Part shown: positions 13,925 to 24,311 of the stretch, piece by piece
Layout: each line of letters starts with the position of its first letter
How positions within the stretch are numbered: position 1 is the stretch's first letter
From: Crambe crambe
Lineage: Eukaryota; Porifera; Demospongiae; Poecilosclerida; Crambeidae
Length of the DNA: 64,000 bases
Direction of reading: 5' to 3'
NCBI GenBank assembly: GCA_963924555.1
Contig: OZ004592.1
Coordinates: 6,448,001-6,512,000, forward strand
Notes under the pieces: generated by a model
What the model was told of the DNA's origin: nothing
Databases searched by the model: none
The model's input: only the letters and a program-made list of their open reading frames with translations
Program-made: the position numbers and the translations under genes

Positions 13925-16277
13925 ATGTGTAGTATCATGAAAAATACTCCTGCTGCAATGAAGTTCTTGCTGATATTCTTACTTTGCATAGTGAATCTTA
14001 AGACAGGCAAAGCAGCATTCATCTTCACTCTGAATGTCATATCACACTCCACCACTGGTGAATGTGATACTTTTCTCGATCCTGCTTGTGAGACTTACTT
14101 ATCTTCTTTCTGTTTGCGAGGACCCAGGTCAACCATGTCTACTGCCACTTTTGACTGTCCCCTGGGTACTGCTGGAAGACTGGATGATAGTGGAATAAGG
14201 ATGATAAGCTCAAACCAACCATGGGAGGTAAGGGTACAAAAGGCTTGTGAGACTAGCTAGCTACCATAGATGCTGAAAAATAACCCCATACCCATGAAAA
14301 TAACAAATTTTCTCTGAGAATAAAGAAGGCCAGTCACGTCACTATTATCAAAAATAATACCTTCCCAGTGAGCTTCTACAGTATTATAGCTGTATTCATC
14401 AAAAATGCTGTTTTGTATTCGTATACATTATAGGGTGCATTTCAATTGTTCATTCAAGCATTTGATGATGATGGTGGAGCTACTAGTGATGATTTCTTGG
14501 ATGATATTTTCTTCAATGAGTTGCTTGCAACAAACTCTAGCTCGAGTTCTCCAATTACGTCAACTGGAAGTAATAGAAGGGTCACTGTTACCATGACTTT
14601 CAGTGTGGTTTGTCAGCAAGATTACTATGGCCCTGAATGTTCCGCTTTCTGCCAACCTCAAGATGATGACAACTTCACTTGTAATCAAACTGATGGATCT
14701 CACATATGCTTGCCAGATTATTATGACCTACCCAACTGTCTAAATTTCTGTCAAGCAAGAAATGACTCATATGGACACTTCACTTGCAATCAAACTGATG
14801 GATCTCTTGTGTGCTTGCCAGATTATTACGGCCTGCCCAACTGTTCCAATTTCTGTCAAGCAAGAAATGACTCAAACGGATACTTCACTTGCAATCAAAC
14901 TGATGGCTCTCATGTGTGCTTGCCAGATTATTATGGCCTACCCAACTGTTTAAATTTCTGTCAAGCTAGAGATGACGCTCAAAATGGACACTATACATGT
15001 GAGCCTGATGATGGCTCTCATGAATGCTTGCCAGATTATTACAGCCTCCCTAACTGCTTGACATTCTGTCGACCTGCAGATGATGACCAGAATGGTCACT
15101 TTACTTGCAATGATGATGACGGATCTCGTGAGTGTTTGGAGGATTACTATGGACCTCAATGTCTTGTATTTTGTCGTGCTTCTACTAATGAAAGTGAAGG
15201 CTTCTACACCTGTGATCCAAGCAGTGGGTCTAGGATATGCAATCCTGGTTTCAAAAATCCTGCAAATTTCTGCAGAGAAAGTGCGTTTAAATAGATTTAG
15301 ACGGTTTCCATGACATAATAAAGTGTAGCTAGTGCATTGTTATAAAACAGCCTATTGTGTAGAACACAACAAACAAACAGTATCGAAAACCATCTTTAAC
15401 CCTTAAACTACCAGCAATTTATTTCAACAGCTTTAAAATATAGCTAGCCTAGACCTCGGGGAGAACCCATGAGAAACCACTGTAGTGTGGTAATATTTAC
15501 ACTAAATAAAGAGTAGAAATGTGTATGATTTTGCTGCAGCCAACTCTCCAGGACTGCCTAGTAAGATCATCATAGGATCAGTCTTTGGTGCAATAGTGAT
15601 CATCATCTTACTCAGCCTCATCATCATCACTATTATCATTATCTTTATCAAGAAAAAGAAGCACTCCTCTAAAAGTAGGTGGCATTACCATATTTGAGCC
15701 CTTACCTATGAATCCATTCTCTCCCAGTTCAATCACAATTGTTATTGTTGTTGTTGTAGTTGTTGTTATTGTTGTTGTTGTTGTTGTTGTTGTAGGTATA
15801 AGAGTGAATAACATCTACCAGTCCCCGTCATTGCAGGATGAAAAAGATCTCACTTTAACACCCAATCACGACCACATTGATAATACCGTGACTCCAAATC
15901 CCGTCTATGGATTACCTTCTCCAACCATTCCTGTCCATGACAACAGTCTGTCTGTTAGTGTCAATGCCACAGGCTCACCATGTATTCGTGTCTTTGATAA
16001 CACACTATATGAAACTAAGGACTTCCCCACACAGTCTGGGAATGCACCTATTTATGAAAATGGAACTGATAATGGGAATGGAAGTGTGCCTATTTATTCA
16101 GAAGTGGAGGTGAAGGAAAAAGATGCAATTCCCTTGTCTCCCAATTCAGCCTACGAAAGTGGAAGTTTTGGCCGATCACTGGAGGACATCAATAATCCTT
16201 TGTACATTCAGGAAAGCAAACCACCTGCTTCTACTCAACAGGAAACGTCATTTTACAGTCTTCCTAGACCAACTTAA
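13925..16277 (+). CDS. Delta/DSL-family membrane protein with six tandem DSL modules and no EGF repeats (588 aa)
   Basis: Four exons: 13925-14227, 14434-15280, 15540-15674 and 15796-16277. A hydrophobic signal peptide (FLLIFLLCIVNL) is followed by an MNNL-type N-terminal domain (FIFTLNVISHST, CETYLSSFCLRG) as in Delta/Jagged. Then come six consecutive DSL-like modules of about 35-37 residues, each with DYYG or DYYxLPNC, FCxAxxD, FTC and GSxxCLP. No EGF repeat is present before the membrane span, which sits in exon 3 (IIIGSVFGAIVIIILLSLII) and is followed by KKKK. The about 160-residue tail has NPVY and NNPLY, both NPxY-type, and several Tyr motifs. It is predicted to be a surface protein able to engage Notch-type receptors; that function is inferred. 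It is a tandem paralogue of the next gene. Start: first ATG of the frame; an internal ATG at 13946 is also possible. Confidence 0.85.
15741..15795. repeat. (GTT)n-rich tract at a splice acceptor
   Basis: About 55 bp of GTT/ATT/AGT triplets end in the TAG acceptor of the last exon of the first Delta-like gene (15796). The valine-rich frame upstream of the acceptor is not coding. Confidence 0.85.
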
Positions 16278-16405
16278 GCACATGCAATGGACTCATTGTA
16301 ACAGTAAATATATTCATTGCTTGCTATTAACCCTTAATTTCCGCTTATAGTGACGGTTAATTAATAGCGACTACTAGAGTTATTAGCTTATTGCTACCCT
16401 GCAAG

Positions 16406-19400
16406 ATGGAGAAGACACCTATCGTAGTAAAAGTGCTGCTGATTTTGTACCTGCACACTGAAACCAGCAGGGCAGCTTTTACTTTTACTCTCAACGTCAT
16501 ATCACACTCCACCAACTTCAACTGTCTAGGAGATGATCTCGACGCACCTTGTGAGACTTTTTTCCTTCAGATCTGTCTGCGTGAACCCAGATCATCTTCA
16601 TCCTCTGATGCTTCTGACTGTCCCCTGGGAACTGCTGGAAGACTCGATGGTGCAAGTGGGACAAGGATGATACAATCCAACCGACCATGGCAGGTCTCAA
16701 CTAGCTATAGGCTCTTTGTATGCAGGCTTGCATGATATATAGCAACTCTCCAACTTTTAGCTATCTCATTCATATTATTATGTTCCACAGGGTTCATTTC
16801 AGCTATTGCTACGAGCATTTGATGATGATAGGCATTTTAGTAGTCCAGATTTCTTGGATAACATTTTCTTCAATGAAGTGCTTGCTCCAAACTCTGGCTT
16901 AAGTCGTTCTATCACTAGGACTGGGTCTAATCGCAGAGTTACTGTTACCATGACCTTCAGTGTGGTCTGTCAGCGGCATTACTATGGCCATGATTGCTTG
17001 ACAGTCTGTCGACCTCAAAATGACCAGAATGGACACTTCAGTTGCAGCCAGACCGATGGGTCTCATGTGTGCTTGCCAAACTACTACAGCCTCCCAAACT
17101 GCCTGGTCTTCTGTCAAGCTACAGATAACTCAAACGGACACTTTACTTGTAACCCAAATGATGGATCTCATGTGTGCTTGCCAAATTACTATGGCCTTCC
17201 CAACTGCTTAACTTTTTGTCGACCTCAAGATGACGACCAAAATGGACATTATACTTGCAACCAGGCAGATGGATCTCGTGAGTGTTTGGAGAATTACTAT
17301 GGACCAGATTGTCTCGTGTTTTGTCAAGCTTCTAACAATGACAGTGATGGACACTACACTTGTGACCCAAGAAATGGAACAAAAATATGCAATGTCGGTT
17401 TCACCAATCCTGAGGATTCTTGCAGAGAAAGTGAGTTGTTAGCTAGCAGTTTATTTTGTGAGGCTGCATGGAGCACTTCAACTGAGGTAGACCACATAAG
17501 TGCTGTCCATTGCGGGTTGGTACAGTGGATTGCAGTGATCTTGCAACATGAAATTCAGAACACCAAACCAAAATTTACATAGCTTCCTTTTTAAGTAGCC
17601 CACTCTAATCCTTTGAAAGGAGGTTATGTAAATTTTGGTTTGGTGTTCTGAATTTCATGTTGCAAGATCACTGCAATCCACTGTAAGGTTTGGGGAATAA
17701 TTTGTCCTGTGGTTTACACAACTGCAGGACATAAAAGGATCAGATTTCTTAGGTCCTTGTAAGCCACTACCTCCTCATTCTGAAATCTACTTTCACCACT
17801 GTATAGCTAAGTAGCTCACTACCTGTTGTCTTTGATCTTGCAGATATTGATGACTGTGCTGTTAGCCCATGCAGCAATGAAGGAAACTGCACTGTAAGAG
17901 TTCATCCATGTAGCTATCCTTAGTTCCTACAAGACCATATAAGTGAGCCGGGCCCTCTTGATTTCACCCTAAAAGAGCATGATCTCATGTAATTCAGGTG
18001 GTAGAATGACTAAATATGTCTCCACTGAGCATAATAATTATGCAATGATTGACAATGCTCTCCTCAGGACCTAGTGGCAGGCTTTTATTGTTTTTGTGTT
18101 CCTGGCTACACTGGGAAGAATTGTTCGATTGAAATCCTCGAGTGCTTGGAAGCAGAGTGTCCAGAAAACAGCACATGTGTGGATGGAATCAACTCCTTCA
18201 CTTGTGCATGCCACCCGGGATTTGAAGGAGAGAGCTGTACAGGTCTGTTATGTCAATTCTTCTCTCTCTGTTTTCATTTTTATTTGTTTTATTATGTTTT
18301 GTTTATTTTTTTGTTTCGTTGGTCGTTATGAATTCCAGTTCTTGGTTCTTGTTTTCTCCTTTAGCTATTCAGCCATGTGATTCTTCACCGTGTGATCATG
18401 GTGCAACATGTGTCTCCAGTGACCCCTTCAACTTCACATGTCTCTGTTCCCCAGGATACAGTGGGACCACCTGTCAGGTCAATGACGATGACTGCAAGGG
18501 GGTGACATGTCCCCAGGACATGGTATGTCAGGACGGGATAAATGAGTTCAGTTGTACGGCAGCAGCTGGAAATCAAGGTCAGTTTTAGTCTCATTCTCAG
18601 GCCTGGGAATGAGACTAGGACCCAGTTTGTGTAGAGGAATAGTTACTTCTATTTATGTTTATGTGTCATGAGCAAGAACTGGATATTTACTTTCAATATG
18701 GTCTTGTTGATCACAAGAAAGTGTATGCTGAGGGTTAGCACTTCAGTCCTTTTCATTGTGATGGTGTTTGTTTACAAAGATTATGCATTTAGCACAACTC
18801 CGTATAGCTTGGAAAGTGGAACCTTCAACATGAAGTCCACTTTTCTGGTCTCCATCGTGAGAGGTTGCATTGTAGACCTACAAGATAAGAGATTGCATAA
18901 TTATGAGTAGTTCCATTCCTCCCCCCCCCTCCCCCCCCCCCCCCCCCCCCCCCCCCCTCAAAAGAAAAATGTAGTAGCTTTTCCTACCACATGTGATTTA
19001 AGTTCCCTCTCCTCTCCAGGCAACAATCCTCTGTCTGATGATAAGATCGTCATAGTTGGGTCAGTGGCTGGCGTGTTGGTGGTTGTCATTCTACTCATCA
19101 TCATCATGGTTGTCATTATCATCGCCATTTTACTCAAAAGGAAAAAACAACTGCCACATCGAGGTCAGACAACTCCTCCTCCTGTAGCTAGCTAGTTTTG
19201 TTATGACAATTGAATCGACCTCTTTGTAAAAATCAGGACAATTTTCTGTTTCCCCCAGAGTAATACACCTCTGACCTCTGACCTCTGACCTCTGTGGAGG
19301 ACAGATAAGCATATAGGTTAGATCACGACAGTGAGTGACTACAGGATACCGAAGTCACTCACTGGAGTGATCTGTGTATAGTCTTATGACAACCACAAGT

Positions 19401-20451
19401 CTCTAAGTGGAACCACAAGTCTCTAAGTGGAACCACAAAGTGGACACTTAGATACCCACTTGCAGGCCTCCTAGCATGATATGGTTACTTCATTACATCA
19501 AAGGGAGTTATTGAGCCTCATACCAGGTCCATTCATTACGATGAAAATGAACCTGTGTATGAACCTGAATATGAATCTGGATACGAGGCTAAGTGAATCC
19601 TGCAATAAGTCTTTATTAATAAACCTGCCATCCTCCATTGTTTTCTAGGTGAAAGAAGTGGAAGTCACGTTTACCAACCTTCTCCATCTATTGAAAAAAT
19701 TTCTGCTAAAGACACTGAACCCATGGACACCAGTGTGAGTACAAACCCGCTTTATGCATTCCAAGACAGCAGCTTTTCTCCTCAAGACACTGGTTCACAA
19801 CCTACTCGGGTTTTTGATAACATCTTGTATGAAGATGTAGCCCTCCCTAGTCAGAATGGGAATGCTCGATACGAGCCCAGTACTCGAAATGGGATTGCGC
19901 CCATTTATGCTGAATTGAATGAGAGGAAAGATCCACTCGTTGTTTCTACTAATATATCTTATGGTAGCGTTGAGAAAGAGAGAGACCCAATGGATGACAT
20001 CAATAATCCTTTGTATATTCTTGAAAGCGAAGGCAAGTCAGCATCTTCCAAGGCTACCATTCCTTTATACAGAGCTCCTAGTCCTTATGAAGTTCCAACC
20101 ACTTCATCCAGCCGAGATAAGTCTCATTACCAGGTCCCCAGACCAGCTGAAGCTACCATGACGACGAGTGGAGCCACAGCCACCCCCATGAGCACCAGTA
20201 ATACCAACGCCTATGAAATCATCGAACTGAAACATAAGCAGATGGTTCCGCAAGAGCACAAGACTGGTCTTCCCAGTTCCATGTATAGCTATGCCACCTG
20301 TGTGCCCACGATCAAGAGGAGTCCCATTCCTGATCCACATGCTCTGCCCCCTTATAACAAGTTGGAGCATGAATCACAGAACAAGACACCACAGAATCCC
20401 ACTCGATTTGCAACCACCGAAGGCTTGGGTTATGAAATATTCAAGCCTTAA
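16406..20451 (+). CDS. Delta-like ligand with four DSL modules, EGF repeats and long tyrosine-rich tail (770 aa)
   Basis: Seven exons: 16406-16693, 16791-17430, 17844-17893, 18068-18242, 18365-18577, 19020-19163 and 19649-20451; phases close to 770 aa. Signal peptide, MNNL domain (FTFTLNVISHST) and four DSL-like modules (YYGHDC, YYSLPNC, YYGLPNC, YYGPDC) are followed by three to four EGF-like units (DDCAVSPCSNEGNCT, CLEAECPENSTC, CDSSPCDHGATC, DDCKGVTCPQDM). The membrane span (VIVGSVAGVLVVVILLIIIM) ends in KRKK. The tail of about 300 residues has NPLY twice, RVFDNILYE and IYAEL, shared with the upstream paralogue. Canonical Delta/Jagged proteins have one DSL, so the DSL array is unusual. A poly(A) signal AATAAA lies at 20541. 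An alternative last exon is listed separately. Confidence 0.88.
17521..17685. repeat. Perfect 61-bp inverted repeat (hairpin/fold-back) in the Delta-like gene intron
   Basis: Arm 17521-17581 is the exact reverse complement of arm 17625-17685, with a 43-bp spacer. Arms start TACAGTGGATTGCAGTGATC. It lies in the intron between the DSL exon (ending 17430) and the first EGF exon (17844). The RNA would form a 61-bp duplex. Likely a fold-back MITE or recent inverted duplication; no clear target duplication is seen. Confidence 0.9.
18920..18958. repeat. Poly(C) run
   Basis: About 38 bp almost only C in the intron before the transmembrane exon of the second Delta-like gene. Such a run is prone to sequencing and assembly length errors. 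Confidence 0.9.
19268..19443. repeat. Short tandem repeats: (CCTCTGA)4 and a 20-bp direct repeat
   Basis: Four CCTCTGA units lie at 19268-19294. Two and a half copies of a 20-bp unit (AACCACAAGTCTCTAAGTGG) lie at 19391-19443. Both are in the intron before the last exons of the second Delta-like gene. Confidence 0.8.
19508..19596 (+). other. Candidate alternative terminal coding exon of the Delta-like gene
   Basis: After the transmembrane exon (ending 19163, phase 1), an AG acceptor at 19506-19507 opens a frame in the correct phase: VIEPHTRSIHYDENEPV, then YEPEYESGYEAK and a TGA at 19594-19596. A canonical AATAAA follows at 19618-19623, before the normal last exon at 19649. Use of this exon would replace the about 300-residue tail by 29 residues that keep only YEPEYE-type tyrosines and drop the NPxY motifs. 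Transcript evidence is needed; the phase match, stop and poly(A) signal are seen directly. Confidence 0.5.
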
Positions 20452-20670
20452 TAGCTAAGCACTTGCATCTTCTCCACAATATACTGTACCTTTTATAATC
20501 ATGATTGCATTAATTTTTATCAATTATTGCTTAATCACTGAATAAAAACTGTCATGTTCTTCTTTTTAAAAAAATAAATTCCTGGCACGGTATTATATAT
20601 AATAATTATATAAATAAAGTTTGATGATGGTATCAAAAATTATTGCCTAGTTGATAATTTTGATGGTTAG

Positions 20671-23600
20671 TTAGAGAGAGGCTTTTGTTGTTCTCCCATT
20701 TCTCTCTAGTGTTTCGTCTTCTAACATGAAGGCAGGGAGGTACCTGGGGGTGTGGTCAGAACTGGAGGAAGTGGTATCAGGAGACGTAACGATGAGAAGA
20801 GAAGGGTTAGGATGAGTGTCAGCTACTCCATCCAGTGAAGTGTACCTGTTTGGTGAGTGGACAAGGGAGACATACAATCAGAGAGAAGCTGGTGGCCAGC
20901 CACATACTCTCTCACCCTTCATCATAAAGTTTGCAATATGGAATCCCACAGAGTCTCAGAAACAACCAAATATCTCCGTATGACCATTCCTGAACAGGGA
21001 GGGGGTTCACTCACAAGGATGCAGCTGTCTAAACTTGCACACTAACCAATATACTGTTGACCCGCATGTATTCAGGCCATGAACTGTCAGTCGGAGAGAA
21101 GGCCTCCAGTCCAGCTGTATCATAGTAAAGTAAAGTACTGTACTGACAAGAAGGTTGATTTTGGTTTTTTACATCTGCACCTGAGTGAGGATCAGTATGT
21201 CTGGTACCCATGCACACAGCTTTTAGTTCCGGATGACTGTCCTTCAACACTGAGAGGGCGTGTCTGATCCCACCAGACAGCTGAATCACCTCCAACCCAT
21301 ACCTACAAATTGTACCATTAAAAAAATAAACCCTTTAAAGGAGGAAGTATTCGGGGGGGGGGGGGGGGGGGGGGGGGGGGAATTTGAAGTTTGAGAACAT
21401 GGAAAAAGAGGTAATCTTTCACATACTATTAACTGACACTCACTCTTCAACTGCTGATTGAAAGAAGTTCTCCACTTCAGGGAATTGTTGACTCTCCACC
21501 ACATACAAGATCTTTATCTTTGAAGTGTCCCGGGCACAGCCACGCCTGATGTGAAAAGAGAAAAGGAAAGGGTTGAAAAAAGATGAACATTTAAAATCAC
21601 TCACCGATTTAGTAAAGCTCTCAACAAAGCCACTATAACAGTGCAGTCCTTACCACCATTAAAAGCCACACACATACCAGTCAAGCTAAGAGAGAGAGAA
21701 AAAAATATGGAAACTCAACCATTGGGCCAATGATTAGATTTCTGAAATAACGTTTGACTTACTCACTCACCTGTACCTCTCCAGGGCCTTTTCTAGTGTT
21801 TGTATGGAATTGTGAATTCTGGAGCAGAGGGAGGAAGGAAGGAGGGACACTCGAGCAGCACTCAGACCAAGAGTTGAAACCAAATGTTCCCTGATAACAA
21901 ATTGCTTAGTAACAATATATTATAAGACACTTCAAAGCAGTTAAGTACAGTCTCTGGTGAAACCCTGTGCAACCACAAGTGAACCCAATTATGGTCTAAT
22001 AGAGATTGGATGATCTCATGAAAGAGGTAGTCATGTAGTTATGGTGTCACATCAGTGGGTTGGTTTCGTAACAAGTTGCAATTCAAAGGGTAATCTCTGA
22101 AGAACCTGGCTTCCCACACAAGAAAAACGACTCCTTCAACTGATCCCATTGGGCAGATTCAATTTGGCGGAATTCAAGATAAGCTACCTTGCTCCCTTTG
22201 AATAGAAACATTAAATATCGTCTGATTCACCCACAAATTCATTAGCTATGAAGTATGAGCATGCAAATTTCAGTCATTTTTTAAAGTCATATATAGTGCT
22301 TTGTAGTAAGTGGTAGAGCAATGCCCCTACCACCACTTTCAATAATAGAAAAACTGTTCTTTTATTATTTTAGACCTTGGTTAGCCTCATTAGGCATGGC
22401 TGCTAGCTTTCAGTTTCTTAGTGTATGCCTACTACTAAATGTTTCTTCTGAAAGTTGATTTATTGGGCCTGAAATCTTAAAATCTCTGCTTCTGTAAATT
22501 TACCTTCTATCACTGACTGTGCCATCTGATTGGTCATAACTATCTTTCGATGATATCATCACAGCTGTAATAGAGACACACCGATATCCAAATTATTTAT
22601 AAGTACATACAGAACTCACACACAGGGAGAGCCAGTGTTAATTTTGAATATGCCTGGAGGGGGGACGGAAATGGATAAGGGAAAGGGAAAGTCGTGGAAA
22701 GAAGGGAGAAATAGACCAACAGAGGAAAGTTCATTAAAAGGAGCACCTCTTGGGTATTATGAACTCACTTCTTCCACAAGTTCTTTATCTTTAGATTCGA
22801 GAGTGACTTTGACCGAATAGTTATTTGAGGCTGACACACTCGGATACGAGCCAACTTGAACCTGGGGGAACTGTCTCTGGATGTTGGTGAGAGGGTTCGC
22901 CAGCACATCCTCAAGACAGCTAAAGAATACTTCCTTCAAGTAGAAACTAACTCCACCACCGCCATAGAGGTCCTGGAGTGACAACGAAGATAAACAGACT
23001 CATACTGGGACCAATCTGGCTCAAGACTCATACTGGAACTTAAAAAAATTCATACTGGAATCCCCCCAAAAAGCAATTTGAGGAAGCAACCAGGTAGCTG
23101 GGATTTGTCCAGGAAATGAGGTTTAGGGGTTGCAACAATCACTTCCTGTTTGCTGCAATATCTCACACAAGTTCTACCACAAAGCAAGGAAACACATTCC
23201 AATGCAGCCATAAAAGGTACATCCTGGATACTAATATGTGCTGACTATGCATGTTGTATGTAACAATCACTAAAGGGCAATCATAATGGTGGGAGTCTTT
23301 CCCCTTGTTTAGATAGGACACACCTTGCACTTTAGGACATACTTTGCTCTTCAGGACATACCTTGTACTTTAGGACATACTTTGCTCTTCAGGACATACC
23401 TTGCACTTTAGGACATACTTTGCTCTTCAGGACATACCTTGCACTTTAGGAAAATGTCTTTTAGGAGAGAAGGCACTCCAGGATAACAATGGACGTTATG
23501 CACCACCATCAAGAGGAAGGAGAAAGCAATATCATTCTCGTTGGGTGCTCTCACATGGACTTGAGTGGATGTGGGAACAAGGGCCATTTTCCTCCAGGGG

Positions 23601-24089
23601 TTAGTCAGGTGGGAGGGGCTTTCAGGGTCATTAGGAAAGAGGAAACGCAGAATAGTGGGATGGGGGGCCAGTTCTTCCGAAAATGCCCGACCAACGGCTA
23701 CGAAGAAAAAAGACCTAGTTAGTTTATCTACCCTTTACCAAGTCCAACTCAAATTGGGACCCACCTTCCATTGTGATGTCATCATGAGTTGGTCCCACAC
23801 CCCCAGAGGTGAGAATGAAGTCATACAGGGGAGACAGGACCTCTACCTCAGCAGCTATGGCCTGGATATCATCAGCCACCACAACTGTACGGCAGACTTT
23901 GACCCCTAGTGCCCACAGCTCCTTACATAGGAAGTGGGAGTTAGTATCCTGAACGTGGCCCTTCAGTATCTCATCTCCTATGACTGGAACGGGTTTATGA
24001 ACCACTGCTGGATCAGCTACTCAACTTGGAGACTCACTGATTATTGCTGCGGTGAGACCCTTTGCTCCATGCGCTCTCCTGTCCTCCAT
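20671..24089 (-). CDS. FLAD1: FAD synthase, MoCF-like plus PAPS-reductase-like domains (523 aa)
   Basis: Thirteen exons: 24089-24038, 23983-23765, 23697-23438, 22972-22769, 22653-22620, 22564-22504, 21890-21771, 21685-21605, 21545-21444, 21302-21181, 21114-21047, 20989-20916 and 20845-20671; phases close. The N-terminal molybdopterin-binding-like domain has [14 protein letters not shown] and [14 protein letters not shown]. The C-terminal FAD synthase domain has [11 protein letters not shown] (pyrophosphate loop), [25 protein letters not shown] and [19 protein letters not shown]. It adenylates FMN to FAD with ATP; the N-terminal domain gives FAD hydrolase activity in the family. Domain order and length match animal FLAD1. 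The first intron is 54 bp. The donor of exon 3 borders a 38-bp tandem repeat. It is head to head with the RasGEF gene, 222 bp apart. Confidence 0.93.
21353..21380. repeat. Poly(G) run of 28 bases
   Basis: An uninterrupted G run on the plus strand in FLAD1 intron 9, which is a polypyrimidine (C) run on the coding strand. Its exact length is probably unreliable. Confidence 0.92.
23325..23450. repeat. 38-bp tandem repeat carrying copies of the FLAD1 exon 3 donor
   Basis: Three full 38-bp units (23325-23362, 23363-23400, 23401-23438) plus 12 bp of a fourth. On the FLAD1 coding strand each unit holds two GTATGTCC motifs, and the true donor of exon 3 (AAG|GTATGTCC at 23438/23437) is the first of them. 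So the array is a string of potential 5' splice sites. Confidence 0.9.
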
Positions 24090-24311
24090 GATTCAGATCT
24101 ACTAAAAACCCACCTTCTGTGGGCCGGAAATGCTAGGCGGAAGAGAAAAAAGGGGCATGCCTAGAGACCCACGTGGAGGACACCGCCCCCTATTCGATCA
24201 AGGGGGGCGTGCCTCTCACATTCACGACCAGAAGAATATCGCTTCGACTGCAATAAAAGAAGAAAGAATCATACTCTGCAGCTCCTGGCCAGGCATCAGA
24301 TCGGCCTAACC

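Noticed and set aside
15608..15814. Thr/Ile-rich minus frame and Val-rich plus frame
   Set aside because: Both are translations of ATC/GTT triplet repeats around the transmembrane exon and the following intron.
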